From assembly GCA_046329515.1 (NCBI GenBank), contig JAXLUM010000002.1:1-64000 (forward strand): a stretch of 64,000 nucleotides of DNA, read 5' to 3'. The translations under genes and the position numbers were made by a program. Shown here piece by piece: positions 27,097-35,840 of the stretch. Numbering within the stretch: position 1 is the first letter of the stretch; every line of letters starts with the position of its first letter. This DNA is from Bog-950 sp046329515 (lineage in GTDB: Bacteria > Bacteroidota > Bacteroidia > Chitinophagales > LD1). A model generated the notes under the pieces. It was not told the origin of the DNA, did no database searches, and was given only the letters and a program-made list of their open reading frames with translations.

Positions 27097-27157
27097 GTCC
27101 TCCTTGATAAGGAGGACAAGGAGATCCCGATAGCTATCGGGATCGACGGAGGTGGTT
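27097..27157 (+). repeat. Element C, copy 6 (inner hairpin type iii)
   Basis: TGTCCTCCTT/AAGGAGGACA outer hairpin, inner hairpin ATCCCGATAGC/GCTATCGGGAT, then GACGGAGGTGGT. The second purine arm has one T that breaks pairing. It begins 2 bp after the methyltransferase stop. Confidence 0.85.
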
Positions 27158-27201
27158 TAATTGTATTGGCCGTTACGTATTTATTGTCCCCTCCTAACCA
27201 C

Positions 27202-27230
27202 TCATCGGATGACTTTAAGTCATCCGATGA
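27202..27230. repeat. Element A palindrome, copy 3
   Basis: TCATCGGATGACTT and its complement around a single central T: a nearly perfect 29-bp palindrome with a tighter loop than copies 1 and 2. Confidence 0.9.
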
Positions 27231-27239
27231 ATTATTCTA

Positions 27240-27298
27240 CCTCACCCCTAAATCTTCCTGCGGAAGATTTTTCCCCTCTCCAAAATATGGAGAGGGGG
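27240..27298 (-). repeat. Element B, copy 5, reverse orientation, with inserted hairpin
   Basis: Reads CCTCACCCCT, then an extra hairpin AAATCTTCC/GGAAGATTT, then CCCCTCTCC/GGAGAGGGG. It is the only element B copy on the minus strand. Confidence 0.75.
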
Positions 27299-27440
27299 CG
27301 CAGCAGGCGCGTAGGCGGGAGAGGTTGTATTGGTTGTTGCGCATTTATTTTCCTTCCACCCCTTCGGATGGTCGGGTTTCCAAACCGCTTGTCAGTCTGA
27401 GCTCGTCGAAGACTAGACAAGCAAGGCGCCTGCATTAAAG

Positions 27441-27470
27441 TCCTCCCTTTAGGGAGGATTTAGGAGGGTT
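27441..27470 (+). repeat. Element E, copy 1 (no inner insert)
   Basis: TCCTCCC-TTTA-GGGAGGA hairpin followed by TTTAGGAGGG. It has the same pyrimidine, purine, purine arm order as element C. Confidence 0.7.
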
Positions 27471-27566
27471 TCATTCCCCGCACAATACATCGCCCTCAGC
27501 ACCGTTTTAGGCAGCGTAAACAGGCATTTATAAATTATTTTACATTCGCCCACAATTAATTGAACA

Positions 27567-28514
27567 ATGGCCCAGGAACTAAACCTTGTAAGTGCGCTAC
27601 GCACCATTTTAAAATGGAAATTTCACATTATTGGTTTAACCATTGGCGCTGGCATAACAGCCGCCCTGGTTTCGGTATTTGTAATGGATGAATACTACTA
27701 CAGCTGGGCAACCTTTTACCCTACCAACCAATACCTGAACGACCGTTCCATGATTTTCAACACCGAAAGCACCGGCGGACAGGTAGAATACTTTGGCGGT
27801 AAAACCGATGTTAACCGCGCGCTTACCATTGCCAACTCAGCCCCGGTTATTGACTACATTATTGACAGCTTTAAACTGGTGGACCACTACAAAATTGACC
27901 GCGATAAAAAGTATTGGAAAACCATCGTAACCAAAAAATTTGAGAAGAACTACAAGGCCATTAAAACCGATAAAGAAGCCGTTGAAGTTTCTATTTACGA
28001 TACTGACCCTAAAGTAGCAGCGGCTATTATTAATGCCATAGTTGAAAAAACCGATGAGCTGAACAAAAAGCACGTTAACGAAAGCAAGGAAAAGCTTTAT
28101 GTGCTAATGAGCGACCAGATTGTTGCACAGCAAGCCAAGGTTACCGCCTTTGATGACACCCTCATTGCCCTTGCCAGCAAATACAACATTAAAACCTCAG
28201 TAGGTGCCGATGGCGCTTCAATAGTGCAGGGCAATGATTTCCGCGCCGTGCAGGATTACCAAACCATAATGGAGCAGCGCAAAAACACCGTTAAGGAATT
28301 AAACAACCGCATAAACATTAAAGAGCAAATGGAAGTTTCTTTAAAGAGCAACTCCTCATCTTTATTTGTGGTAGAAGGCGCCTTTGCTGCCGACCGCCGC
28401 GAAAAGCCCGTGCGCTCATTAGTAGTTTTAATTACTATGCTTATTACAGCATTCGTTTCCATACTGGGCGTAATGCTTATTGAAGAATTGCAGGATATAC
28501 GCAAACAACTGTAG
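27567..28514 (+). CDS. Wzz-like polysaccharide chain-length protein
   Basis: This 315-residue inner-membrane protein has a first transmembrane helix at about 20-40 (GLTIGAGITAALVSVFV), a periplasmic domain of about 230 residues rich in helices (IVAQQAKVTAFDDTLIALASKY), and a second helix at about 285-305 (LVVLITMLITAFVSILGVM). This is the Wzz/PCP topology. No Wzc-type tyrosine kinase domain is attached. The following O-antigen ligase-like gene starts at the base after its stop, so the two are an operon for export or length control of a surface glycan. Confidence 0.75.
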   Translation: MAQELNLVSALRTILKWKFHIIGLTIGAGITAALVSVFVMDEYYYSWATFYPTNQYLNDRSMIFNTESTGGQVEYFGGKTDVNRALTIANSAPVIDYIIDSFKLVDHYKIDRDKKYWKTIVTKKFEKNYKAIKTDKEAVEVSIYDTDPKVAAAIINAIVEKTDELNKKHVNESKEKLYVLMSDQIVAQQAKVTAFDDTLIALASKYNIKTSVGADGASIVQGNDFRAVQDYQTIMEQRKNTVKELNNRINIKEQMEVSLKSNSSSLFVVEGAFAADRREKPVRSLVVLITMLITAFVSILGVMLIEELQDIRKQL

Positions 28515-29954
28515 TTGACCCGCAGTATCGACAAATTTCAACTGGGTGCATTTGCACTGTTGGGCACCGTTACCATAACATCGGTACTGGCAGCCTTTGG
28601 TTTTGAAATGTATTACCTGGCCTTTATTCCGTTTGTACTATTAATTGCAGGCCTCGCAGTTGTCAATTTCAAGTCTATTTATTTCCTGCTGCTTTTTGCC
28701 ATTCCTTTATCTATAGAGTATTACTTCAGTTCATCATTAGCTACTGATTTACCCGATGAACCTCTGATGATTGGTTTAATGCTGGTTACTATGGTGTACC
28801 TGGCGCGTAACCCCAAGGCACTACCTACGGGCTTCTTCGGCCACTTTATTATTGTAGCCCTGCTCATTCACCTCTTCTGGATTTTTGTTACCGCCATAAC
28901 CAGCGTCAACACCCTTGTTTCAATCAAAGTATGGATTTCTAAAATATGGTATATAACAACCTTTAGCATTCTTACGGTATTAGTGCTTAAAACCAAGGAG
29001 GACTTCAAAAAAGCATTCTGGTGCATTTTTGCTCCGTTAAGCCTGTTGGTTGTGCAGGTGCTGGTGCGCTACGCTCTCATACATTTTGATTTTGATGAGG
29101 TAAACAAACCCATGCCGCCTTTTTTCCGCAACCACGTAAACTATGCGGCTATTATCACCATCTTCTTCCCATTTATACTTTTGGTAAGAAGCTGGTATCC
29201 CAAAGGACTGCTGCGCAACGTGCTTAACGCAGGGGTAGTATTGTTTTTAGTTGGCATCTATTTTTCTTACACCCGCACCTGCTACCTGGCCGTTGGCTTC
29301 ATTCTTCCTTTTTATTTAGTGGTGCGTTACCGCTTAATGAAGTTGGCGCTGGTAGGCGTGGGCATTGGTATTATAGGTCTTAGCTACTACCTGGAGCACA
29401 ACAACAAGTATTTAGATTTTGCCCCTGAGTTTACTGAAACCACTGTGCACGATGAATTTGGCGAACACCTGGTGGCTACCTTTCAGGGTAAGGATGTAAG
29501 CAGCATGGAACGCGTTTACCGCTGGGTGGCCATAGGCCATATGTTTCAGGATAGGCCCTGGTTTGGTTTTGGTGCCGGTAACTTCTACCCTTATTATAAA
29601 GATTATACCGTACGCGTGTTTGAAACCTACGTTAGCGAGAACGAAGAGCATTCCACCGCGCATAACTACCCTTTGCTGCTGCTGGCAGAGCAAGGCGTTA
29701 TAGGCGTTTTTATCTTCTTCTTTTTAACGGCAGTTATCTTCATTAAAGGCGAGAATATTTATCATTCCATTGATGATAAAACCGATAAAGCCATTGTGCT
29801 TACGCTGCTGGTAATTATGGCTATGGTGTATATTAACTTAATGCTTAGCGACCTTGTAGAAAGCGACAAGGTGGGGCCATTCTTCTTTATGGTAATAGGC
29901 TTGTTAGCTGCTTTTGATATTAAGCATCGCTTACTTAAAGCGAAGGCTGAGTAG
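28515..29954 (+). CDS. O-antigen ligase/polymerase family membrane protein
   Basis: The protein has 479 residues and about 11-12 transmembrane segments. A long periplasmic loop carries the Wzy_C/ligase signature RVYRWVAIGHMFQDRPWFGFGAGNF and STAHNYPLLLLAEQGVIG. The start is TTG at 28515, abutting the TAG stop of the Wzz-like gene; no ATG occurs until about residue 32, inside a membrane segment. It acts in the inner membrane to polymerise or ligate lipid-linked glycans. Its last 24 bp overlap the 3' end of the opposite-strand phosphatase gene. Confidence 0.8.
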   Translation: MTRSIDKFQLGAFALLGTVTITSVLAAFGFEMYYLAFIPFVLLIAGLAVVNFKSIYFLLLFAIPLSIEYYFSSSLATDLPDEPLMIGLMLVTMVYLARNPKALPTGFFGHFIIVALLIHLFWIFVTAITSVNTLVSIKVWISKIWYITTFSILTVLVLKTKEDFKKAFWCIFAPLSLLVVQVLVRYALIHFDFDEVNKPMPPFFRNHVNYAAIITIFFPFILLVRSWYPKGLLRNVLNAGVVLFLVGIYFSYTRTCYLAVGFILPFYLVVRYRLMKLALVGVGIGIIGLSYYLEHNNKYLDFAPEFTETTVHDEFGEHLVATFQGKDVSSMERVYRWVAIGHMFQDRPWFGFGAGNFYPYYKDYTVRVFETYVSENEEHSTAHNYPLLLLAEQGVIGVFIFFFLTAVIFIKGENIYHSIDDKTDKAIVLTLLVIMAMVYINLMLSDLVESDKVGPFFFMVIGLLAAFDIKHRLLKAKAE

Positions 29955-31187
29955 CGTTATATCGTCATCAAAATCCGTATCCTGTTTAAAGGCAATAACG
30001 TGGTCAATTAGCTTAGTGTTAAACTCCAGCAGGTTAAGGTCGTTATTCTGATTCAGGAAGGAAATCATACCCTCTACATCAAACAGCTTACCGTCGTTAT
30101 TCATTGCTTCCGATAAACCATCGGTATAGTTTACAATAATGCTGTTGGGCTCTACCTTAACTTCGCCATAATTGATGTAAGGCAGTGTATCGAACATCCC
30201 CAGTATAGTACATCCGCGGTCCAATAATTGCACCTCGCCGTTACTAAACAAAATAGAAGGATTGTGGCCTGCGTTAACGTAGGTAAGGTTTCGCGTTTTG
30301 TAGTTGTAGGTAGCAACAAAAAGCGTAATGAATTTTTCACCCTTGGTTATTTCACCCACCTTGGCATTTAGCACATCAATAAACTGCTGCAGGCTGTATT
30401 TGCGCGTTAATAAAATGCGCAGATTAGCCTGAAAGTTAGCCATCAAAATAGCTGCAGGTATGCCCTTACCGCTAATGTCGCTTATACAAAAAGCAATTTC
30501 ATCGGGCGAAATCTGAACGAAGTCATAATAATCGCCACCAATGTTTTTGTGCGGTTTGTAAAAGGCAGAAGCTTCTATACGCTCATTGTTCGGCAGCTTT
30601 GAAGGAACCAGCATATTCTGCATATCAGCAGCCAGCTTCAATTCCTTCTGCATCACCATTTGGTCAATCTGGCTTTTGAAAAGCTTTTTGTTTTCGTTAG
30701 CCACTACAATAATGTTGGTAATGGTTTGTATAAACTTCAGCTTCTCTTCTTTGGTATCGCTTTGGTCCGCGCCAAAAGGGCCCGTCATTACATAACCTAT
30801 AGGTTCTTTCTTGTGTGTTACCGGTATCAGGTATTCAAAGCCGCCAAGGTTTTCATCTTTTAATGCCGCAACAGGGGTAATAAAATGGAAAGGCATAAAG
30901 CGGTTAACCGGGTAATTCAGTATTTCGCCGGGTAATTCGCCTGGGGTAATACAAATCCATGCATCATCCTTATCGCGTATAAACAGCGCCACCTTCTTAA
31001 CACCCAACTGCGCATGCAGAATATTCTCGTAAATGCGCGCCAATGCCGTTATAGGCATGTTGTTGTTTACAGCGCGGGTAATTTCAAGTAGTGAGTCTAT
31101 TTGCTGTTGCTTAATAGCCAACAATCGCTCAGTAGCGCTCATGCGCTTCTTAAAAAAATCAAGCTCGGTAAATTGTTGGGAACTCAC
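29931..31187 (-). CDS. GAF and SpoIIE-type PP2C serine phosphatase
   Basis: This 418-residue cytoplasmic protein starts at GTG 31187. Residues about 25-180 form a GAF-like sensory domain (ARIYENILHAQLGVKKVALFI). A coiled linker (QMVMQKELKLAADMQNMLVPSKLP) leads to a SpoIIE/PP2C domain with the metal-binding aspartates in NIGGDYYDF, SDISGKGIPAAILMA, NAGHNP and NYTDGLSEAMN. The family dephosphorylates anti-anti-sigma factors, but no STAS or HATPase partner is adjacent. A perfect -7 box lies 51 nt upstream. It ends in a tail-to-tail overlap with the ligase gene. Confidence 0.88.
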   Translation of the reverse strand: MSSQQFTELDFFKKRMSATERLLAIKQQQIDSLLEITRAVNNNMPITALARIYENILHAQLGVKKVALFIRDKDDAWICITPGELPGEILNYPVNRFMPFHFITPVAALKDENLGGFEYLIPVTHKKEPIGYVMTGPFGADQSDTKEEKLKFIQTITNIIVVANENKKLFKSQIDQMVMQKELKLAADMQNMLVPSKLPNNERIEASAFYKPHKNIGGDYYDFVQISPDEIAFCISDISGKGIPAAILMANFQANLRILLTRKYSLQQFIDVLNAKVGEITKGEKFITLFVATYNYKTRNLTYVNAGHNPSILFSNGEVQLLDRGCTILGMFDTLPYINYGEVKVEPNSIIVNYTDGLSEAMNNDGKLFDVEGMISFLNQNNDLNLLEFNTKLIDHVIAFKQDTDFDDDITLLSLRFK

Positions 31188-31238
31188 AGGGGCAAGTTAA
31201 GGTAAAACCATATTATAACCAATACGAACAGGCCTCAG

Positions 31239-31246
31239 CAAAGTTA
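31239..31246 (-). promoter_or_regulatory. -7 box of the SpoIIE-type phosphatase gene
   Basis: Minus-strand TAACTTTG is a perfect TAnnTTTG, 51 nt upstream of GTG 31187 and inside the 65-bp gap after the permease gene. The phosphatase is therefore probably a separate transcript. Confidence 0.45.
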
Positions 31247-31252
31247 CCCGTA

Positions 31253-32431
31253 TTACTCTGTACTTTGCCCTTTAACATCTAAGGCATCGCGCAGGCCGTT
31301 ACCCACCAGGTTAAAGGCAAGCACCAACAGCATAATGGCTGAGCCCGGAAACAGGGCCAAATAGGCATTATCGGTATTTATGAAATCGCGATACTCATTC
31401 AGCATACTGCCCCAGCTTGGTGCAGGTGGTTGAATGCCAAGGCCAATAAAACTAAGTCCGCTTTCAACCAGTATGGCGCCCGCAAAGTTGGCGCAGGCCA
31501 CCACAATTATTGGCCCTAATATGTTCGGCACTATATGCCGGAAGATGATGCGCAAATCACTATAGCCTAAACTTTTGGCGGCGCTTACATATTCCATTTC
31601 GCGGATAACAATAAACTGGCCACGCACTATACGGGCGGTTTCTACCCACATGGTTAAGCCCACGGCTATAAATATCATTACCAGCTTATTTTCAATTAGG
31701 CTACCGGCGCTTATGTAAAGGCCCATGGCCAACAATAAAGTAGGCACGCTCCAAAACACATTTATCACCCACATTATGCTTTCGTCAACCCAACCGCGGA
31801 AGTAACCCGCCATGGCACCTAAAAATATACCTATGATAAGAGAAATGCCTACCGAGATTAAGCCCACCGAAAGTGATACGCGTACCCCAATCAAAAGGCG
31901 CGAAAGAATATCGCGGCCAAACTTATCGGTGCCCAGCCAAAAGGTGCGGTGCTCTATTTGCTTCTTTTCAATCTGTGCTTTCTTTTCGCCGCTGCTCAGG
32001 TTCTTATATTCCGCCCCCAGTATTTCATCAAACGAAAGTTTGCCCGGCAAACTCGGGAAGCTCTTCCCCCTGTATTCAGTGTAGTTCACTACATCGCCTT
32101 CTATATGGTATTCCGTTACCGGTATAGGCGTATAGTTTTTGCGGAAGCCGTTAATCAGGCCATCAATCAGGCCTGTGCTTTCGCCAATGTTTTTATTCTG
32201 TTTAAGAATATAAATGCTAAAACCCGGCTTATGTATTTTAAGCTGTAATATCTGCTCATCGCCTGAAGGAGAATTATCCTGCGCAAGTGCGTAAGCAAAA
32301 ACAGAAAGCACTACCGATAGCAATACAATGGCCAAACCAAACATGGCGCTTTTGTTGCGCTTTAAACGCCGCCACGCTTTTTGGTTAAGCGAAACACTGG
32401 TAATCGTTTTTTCTGCTGGCTTGTTGCTCAT
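31253..32431 (-). CDS. OppC/DppC-like ABC transporter permease
   Basis: The protein has 392 residues. The N-terminal OppC block (AWRRLKRNKSAMFGLAIVLLSV) precedes a transmembrane helix, then a periplasmic insert of about 110 residues. The binding-protein-dependent permease domain follows (LGTDKFGRDILSRLL, RVSLSVGLISVGIS) with the EAA-type loop (SAAKSLGYSDLRIIFRHIVPN). The family imports oligopeptides together with an OppB permease, ATPases and a binding protein. None of those is next to it here. The ATG overlaps the stop of the glycosyltransferase gene as TAATG, so translation is probably coupled. Confidence 0.85.
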   Translation of the reverse strand: MSNKPAEKTITSVSLNQKAWRRLKRNKSAMFGLAIVLLSVVLSVFAYALAQDNSPSGDEQILQLKIHKPGFSIYILKQNKNIGESTGLIDGLINGFRKNYTPIPVTEYHIEGDVVNYTEYRGKSFPSLPGKLSFDEILGAEYKNLSSGEKKAQIEKKQIEHRTFWLGTDKFGRDILSRLLIGVRVSLSVGLISVGISLIIGIFLGAMAGYFRGWVDESIMWVINVFWSVPTLLLAMGLYISAGSLIENKLVMIFIAVGLTMWVETARIVRGQFIVIREMEYVSAAKSLGYSDLRIIFRHIVPNILGPIIVVACANFAGAILVESGLSFIGLGIQPPAPSWGSMLNEYRDFINTDNAYLALFPGSAIMLLVLAFNLVGNGLRDALDVKGQSTE

Positions 32432-33600
32432 TAACGTATTTGTCTATCCTTCCAACGGTATTTGCCTGTTAGGCTAAGCACGCCTATAATAATTACATAC
32501 AGCACGTGAAAAACCTCTACAAACGGAAATATCAATAGGTGAACAATCTTACGGAAAAAAACAGTTATTGGAATATTAAACACCAAATCAATAAAAAGCT
32601 TGGTGCCTCCCGCTACGGCTACGGGTAGCCAGCTAAACTCGCCGGGTTGCAGTGCAAAAACGCCTGCCAATATTATAAACAGGTTAAAGAAGTAGGCAAA
32701 GTAAAGCACCATAGCCACGCGTATATCACTAAACCGCGATGACTTCGAAATCCACCGCACACGCTGCGAAATAAAATTCGATAAACCATGTTCGGGCTTT
32801 GTAAACACGCAGGCGTCAAAACTTTTCACAAAGCCAATGCTGCCCGGATACTTGGCATTAATTTTCTGCATCAAAAAAATGTCATCACCGGTAGGCACAT
32901 CATGGTTGCCTTTAAAGCCTTCCACCTCATGAAAAACCTGCTTGCTGTAAAGCATATTGGCCCCATTACACATAGTAGGGAAACCATTGCGTATAGTAGC
33001 CCCGGTAATACCCACCAGGTTCATTACATCTAACTGCTGAAACCATTGTAAAGGTAACTTGGCAGGCTTCATCATCACCGGCCCGGTTAACATTTTACAA
33101 TCCCCCAACAGGTAGCGGCTAACCATAGCCTTCATCCAGTTCTCTCCTACTATACAATCGCCATCGGTGGTCAATATCAAATCGCCTTTCGCATTTTTTA
33201 TCCCAAGTGCAATGGCTTTCTTCTTATTCGGGAAATACTCGCCGGGGCGGCCCAGGTAATTCTGCAGGTCCAATACCGTAAGGTTCTTCTCATTTACCTC
33301 ACGCGCAAAACGGATGGTAGGGTCGGTGCTGTAATCGTCAATTACAATTACCTCATATAAATGCTTAGGGTAGCTTTGCTTAAATATGGCTTCCAGACAA
33401 TCCTTAATGTGTTCGCTTTCATTACGCACCGGTATTACAATGCTTACAAAAGGAAGTTCGCGCTCAGTTTTATCCGTTAACTCCGTTTTTTTCAAACGCA
33501 GCCAGCCGATAAAGTAATACAGCACCATAATAAAATACAGGGCCGATAGCACAATGGTAATAACAAGTAAAGGACTTACAACCACAGCGCGAATAAGCAA
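32431..33600 (-). CDS. Membrane-anchored family 2 glycosyltransferase
   Basis: This 389-residue protein has an N-terminal helix (about 8-33), a GT-A domain (FVSIVIPVRNESEHI, VIVIDDYSTDPT), a DXD-like TTDGDCI, the acceptor region GNHDVPTGDD, and the QRVRW motif typical of processive or BcsA-like transferases. Two or three C-terminal helices follow (about 300-380). The start is TTG at 33600; the first ATG is at residue 25 inside the helix, and a GTG at residue 6 is an alternative. It extends or transfers a sugar at the inner membrane. Donor and acceptor are unknown. Its stop overlaps the permease start. Confidence 0.85.
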   Translation of the reverse strand: MLIRAVVVSPLLVITIVLSALYFIMVLYYFIGWLRLKKTELTDKTERELPFVSIVIPVRNESEHIKDCLEAIFKQSYPKHLYEVIVIDDYSTDPTIRFAREVNEKNLTVLDLQNYLGRPGEYFPNKKKAIALGIKNAKGDLILTTDGDCIVGENWMKAMVSRYLLGDCKMLTGPVMMKPAKLPLQWFQQLDVMNLVGITGATIRNGFPTMCNGANMLYSKQVFHEVEGFKGNHDVPTGDDIFLMQKINAKYPGSIGFVKSFDACVFTKPEHGLSNFISQRVRWISKSSRFSDIRVAMVLYFAYFFNLFIILAGVFALQPGEFSWLPVAVAGGTKLFIDLVFNIPITVFFRKIVHLLIFPFVEVFHVLYVIIIGVLSLTGKYRWKDRQIR

Positions 33601-33745
33601 AGAAGATTTTTAGTTACAGAAGGGAGATACTAACAGGGAAAAAGGAGAGTTGAAGCGAGACCCAACCCCCATCCAGACGTTTCTGCCCTCGTATCTTAAA
33701 GCAGAGAATAGCCTACGCTTATCTATATAGGCTCAACAGGTAACC

Positions 33746-33778
33746 ATTCATCGGATGACTTTAAGTCATCCGATGAAT
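33746..33778. repeat. Element A palindrome, copy 4
   Basis: The longest copy: ATTCATCGGATGACT and its exact complement around TTA, 15-bp arms. Confidence 0.9.
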
Positions 33779-33790
33779 TACACCTTGTCC

Positions 33791-33815
33791 TGTCGAGCAA
33801 AGCGAGACATCTTGA
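33791..33815 (-). repeat. Element D, right half only
   Basis: TGTCGAGCAAAGCGAGACAT, then CTTGATT. It matches the right half of the full copies in reverse orientation. Confidence 0.7.
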
Positions 33816-33827
33816 TTCCGGCCAGGC

Positions 33828-33860
33828 AACTTTTCCAAAGTTTTAAACTTTGGAAAAGTT
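33828..33860. repeat. Palindrome G
   Basis: AACTTTTCCAAAGTTT and its exact complement (16-bp arms) around one T. Only this copy is seen in the window. Confidence 0.85.
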
Positions 33861-33908
33861 AGATAGGTCTTACCTCACCCCGTAATATTCTTACTGAAGA
33901 GCATTTAT

Positions 33909-33967
33909 TGTCCCCCTAAAAGGGGGACGAGGAAATCCCAATAGCTATCGGGATTGACGGAGGGGGT
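33909..33967 (+). repeat. Element C, copy 7 (inner hairpin type iii)
   Basis: CCCCCT/AGGGGG outer arms. The inner hairpin AATCCCAATAGC/GCTATCGGGATT has one mismatch that the copy at 35769 does not have. The orientation is plus although both neighbouring genes are on the minus strand. Confidence 0.85.
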
Positions 33968-34006
33968 ATTTACCAACCTTTTCCTTCAGGCAGGGATTTA
34001 GGAGGC

Positions 34007-35569
34007 TTACTCCTTTACAAACTTGGCCAATGAAACAACAGCTCCTGTTCGTATTATGGCGGCCTGATAAGCGCCAACCGGAAAGCCTGAAACATCTAGG
34101 CGTTGAAAGCCGGAGTAGCGCGGTATACTTTGCGAATAAACCACTTGCCCCAGCGTATTACTTATTTCCAGGTTTACATCTCCCTTATTCCAATCGGTAA
34201 AACCGTAGTCAACGGTTACTACATCTTTTGCAGGGTTGGGGTAAACCTTAAGTAGTTTTTCTTTTTCTGCGCGTAAACTTTCGGTTAAAGTGCTTAAGGT
34301 ATCACAGCCGCTACCCACCAATGCACCTAAGCGATAGTTAGGGAAATTGGGAAGGCTATTGGCATTATATGTATTCAGCTTAACCCCTCTTTGAATAAAT
34401 AGGCAGCTATCCCCGGATTCATCAGGCCGGTTTATGACGTGAAGCGAAATCGTACCGTTGGTAGAATTTAAATAAATCTTACCATCAGGTCCTAATTGTG
34501 CAAGAAAAAAAGTAGCTGCCAAGGGAGAAACCGGATCATATACCCCATCCCAAACAGCAACCGTATCTACAGATGCCCCAATATTTGCTGCAAATAAATC
34601 ATACTGCAAAACAATTTTAGGAGAAGTAACATACAAGAATCGATTATTAGGAGATACTGCTATACCCGCCACGAGCCCCGCATCCCATCCAAACAAAGAA
34701 TCCGGAAAGGGAATTATTCCTCCATCAATCAAAGTCCCTGTACATCGGTCAAAATCAAACATTCGAATTCCATCCGAGGCAGTAACCCAAAAATACTTTT
34801 CGCCATTAGGTGAAAAGCAACTGCTGCCAAAATCACCATAGTTCTCATGGTTTGCTCCTTCATGTTGAATATTATAAAGACCTATTCCCGTATCAGTTAA
34901 TAAAAATTTGTAGTAAGCATTTCCATGATAATAGGGGCGTATAATCCACCAATCTCTTCCATTGCCATGTCGAACTGCGGACATATTCGAGTAACTTAAT
35001 GTATCCAAATTAATTTTTACCTGCTTTGATAACACATCCCCAAAGCCGAAATTGGCGGTTAAATCTATTTCAGTACAGAATAACGTGTCAGCGAGATAAC
35101 TAGGTATTATATTATTGGGTACCATAAAATTAACTGGAAAGTGTATAATAATGGCCTTTGCATTATTCCCCGGCATAGGCAGAGAAAGCATGGACTGCAC
35201 TATTCTTAAACCTTCTAAGTAATCATTGGAATCATTGAAACTGTGTTCCCAATAATTACCGTAATTTAAACTATCCCCCCTGCTCATAAGAGAATCTCTT
35301 CTGTCATAAATCCCTGTACCATTTGAATAGAATATAAGATTACCCACGCTATCACAAAAGCTAGTATTGCACTCATTAAAACCTGCTAACCTTAAATGCC
35401 GGTAATGTTGTGCCGGGGTATAGTTAAAATCCAAATTCACTCCACCCCTTAAAGTATCTATTGAAAAGTCCGAATTGTAATACCCAAACATCCAAACATA
35501 ATCGTGCTTTTGAGCCGCTAGACTTGTATAAATAAAAAATGATATAATTAGTGCAAGCAGGTTCTTCAT
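34007..35569 (-). CDS. Secreted beta-propeller-like protein with T9SS type A sorting domain
   Basis: This 520-residue protein has a signal peptide (1-19, ending SLAAQ). The middle about 400 residues have propeller-type features: DSVGNLIFYSNGTGIYD, SCFSPNGEKYFWVTASDGIRMFDFD, VSPNNRFLYVTSPKIVLQYDL, LGPDGKIYLNST. The C-terminal about 80 residues are a type A sorting domain (KVYPNPAKDVVTVDY, NTLGQVVYS, FPVGAYQAAI, KFVKE). The role is unknown. The gene looks richer in A/T codons than its neighbours and lies between two direct copies of the same repeat cassette (33746-33967 and 35605-35827). Confidence 0.85.
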   Translation of the reverse strand: MKNLLALIISFFIYTSLAAQKHDYVWMFGYYNSDFSIDTLRGGVNLDFNYTPAQHYRHLRLAGFNECNTSFCDSVGNLIFYSNGTGIYDRRDSLMSRGDSLNYGNYWEHSFNDSNDYLEGLRIVQSMLSLPMPGNNAKAIIIHFPVNFMVPNNIIPSYLADTLFCTEIDLTANFGFGDVLSKQVKINLDTLSYSNMSAVRHGNGRDWWIIRPYYHGNAYYKFLLTDTGIGLYNIQHEGANHENYGDFGSSCFSPNGEKYFWVTASDGIRMFDFDRCTGTLIDGGIIPFPDSLFGWDAGLVAGIAVSPNNRFLYVTSPKIVLQYDLFAANIGASVDTVAVWDGVYDPVSPLAATFFLAQLGPDGKIYLNSTNGTISLHVINRPDESGDSCLFIQRGVKLNTYNANSLPNFPNYRLGALVGSGCDTLSTLTESLRAEKEKLLKVYPNPAKDVVTVDYGFTDWNKGDVNLEISNTLGQVVYSQSIPRYSGFQRLDVSGFPVGAYQAAIIRTGAVVSLAKFVKE

Positions 35570-35606
35570 ACGTAACTAAGGTAATAATAATGTTAAGTAC
35601 TAGCAC

Positions 35607-35635
35607 TCATCGGATGACTTAAAGTCATCCGATGA
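35607..35635. repeat. Element A palindrome, copy 5
   Basis: Same arms as copy 3 with the centre read as TAA instead of TTA, so this copy is effectively inverted. Confidence 0.9.
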
Positions 35636-35649
35636 ATTACGCTTTGTCC

Positions 35650-35676
35650 GGTCGAGCAAAACGAGACATCTTGATT
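35650..35676 (-). repeat. Element D, right half only
   Basis: GGTCGAGCAAAACGAGACAT, then CTTGATT. It matches 33791-33815 with two differences, in the same position after element A. Confidence 0.7.
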
Positions 35677-35768
35677 TTACTTTTGATGGACTGATAATCA
35701 ACTCTTGTCAGTCTGTCGCGATAGCTATTGCAAGTCGAAGACTGAACACAAAAAACGCTTGCATTTAT

Positions 35769-35827
35769 TGTCCCCCTAAAAGGGGGACGAGGAAATCCCG
35801 ATAGCTATCGGGATTGACGGAGGGGGT
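35769..35827 (+). repeat. Element C, copy 8 (inner hairpin type iii)
   Basis: The same as copy 7 but with a perfect inner stem (AATCCCGATAGC/GCTATCGGGATT). The 8 bp before it (GCATTTAT) are also shared with copy 7. Confidence 0.85.
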
Positions 35828-35840
35828 ATTTACATTCAAA

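Larger units (their letters stand above)
27095..27566. repeat. Intergenic repeat region
   Basis: No gene is seen. Elements in order are C (27097), A (27202), B in reverse (27240), a GTCAGTCT/AGACTAGAC hairpin near 27391-27420, and E (27441). The 60 bp before the Wzz-like start contain TACATTCG (27528 region), close to a -7 box. Proline-rich short frames here are repeat artefacts. Confidence 0.8.
33601..34006. repeat. Intergenic repeat region, left copy of the cassette flanking the next gene
   Basis: No gene. Elements in order are A (33746), D right half (33791), palindrome G (33828), a decayed B (33870 region), C (33909) and a decayed E (33979). The first about 140 bp after the glycosyltransferase start show nothing recognisable. 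Confidence 0.8.
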
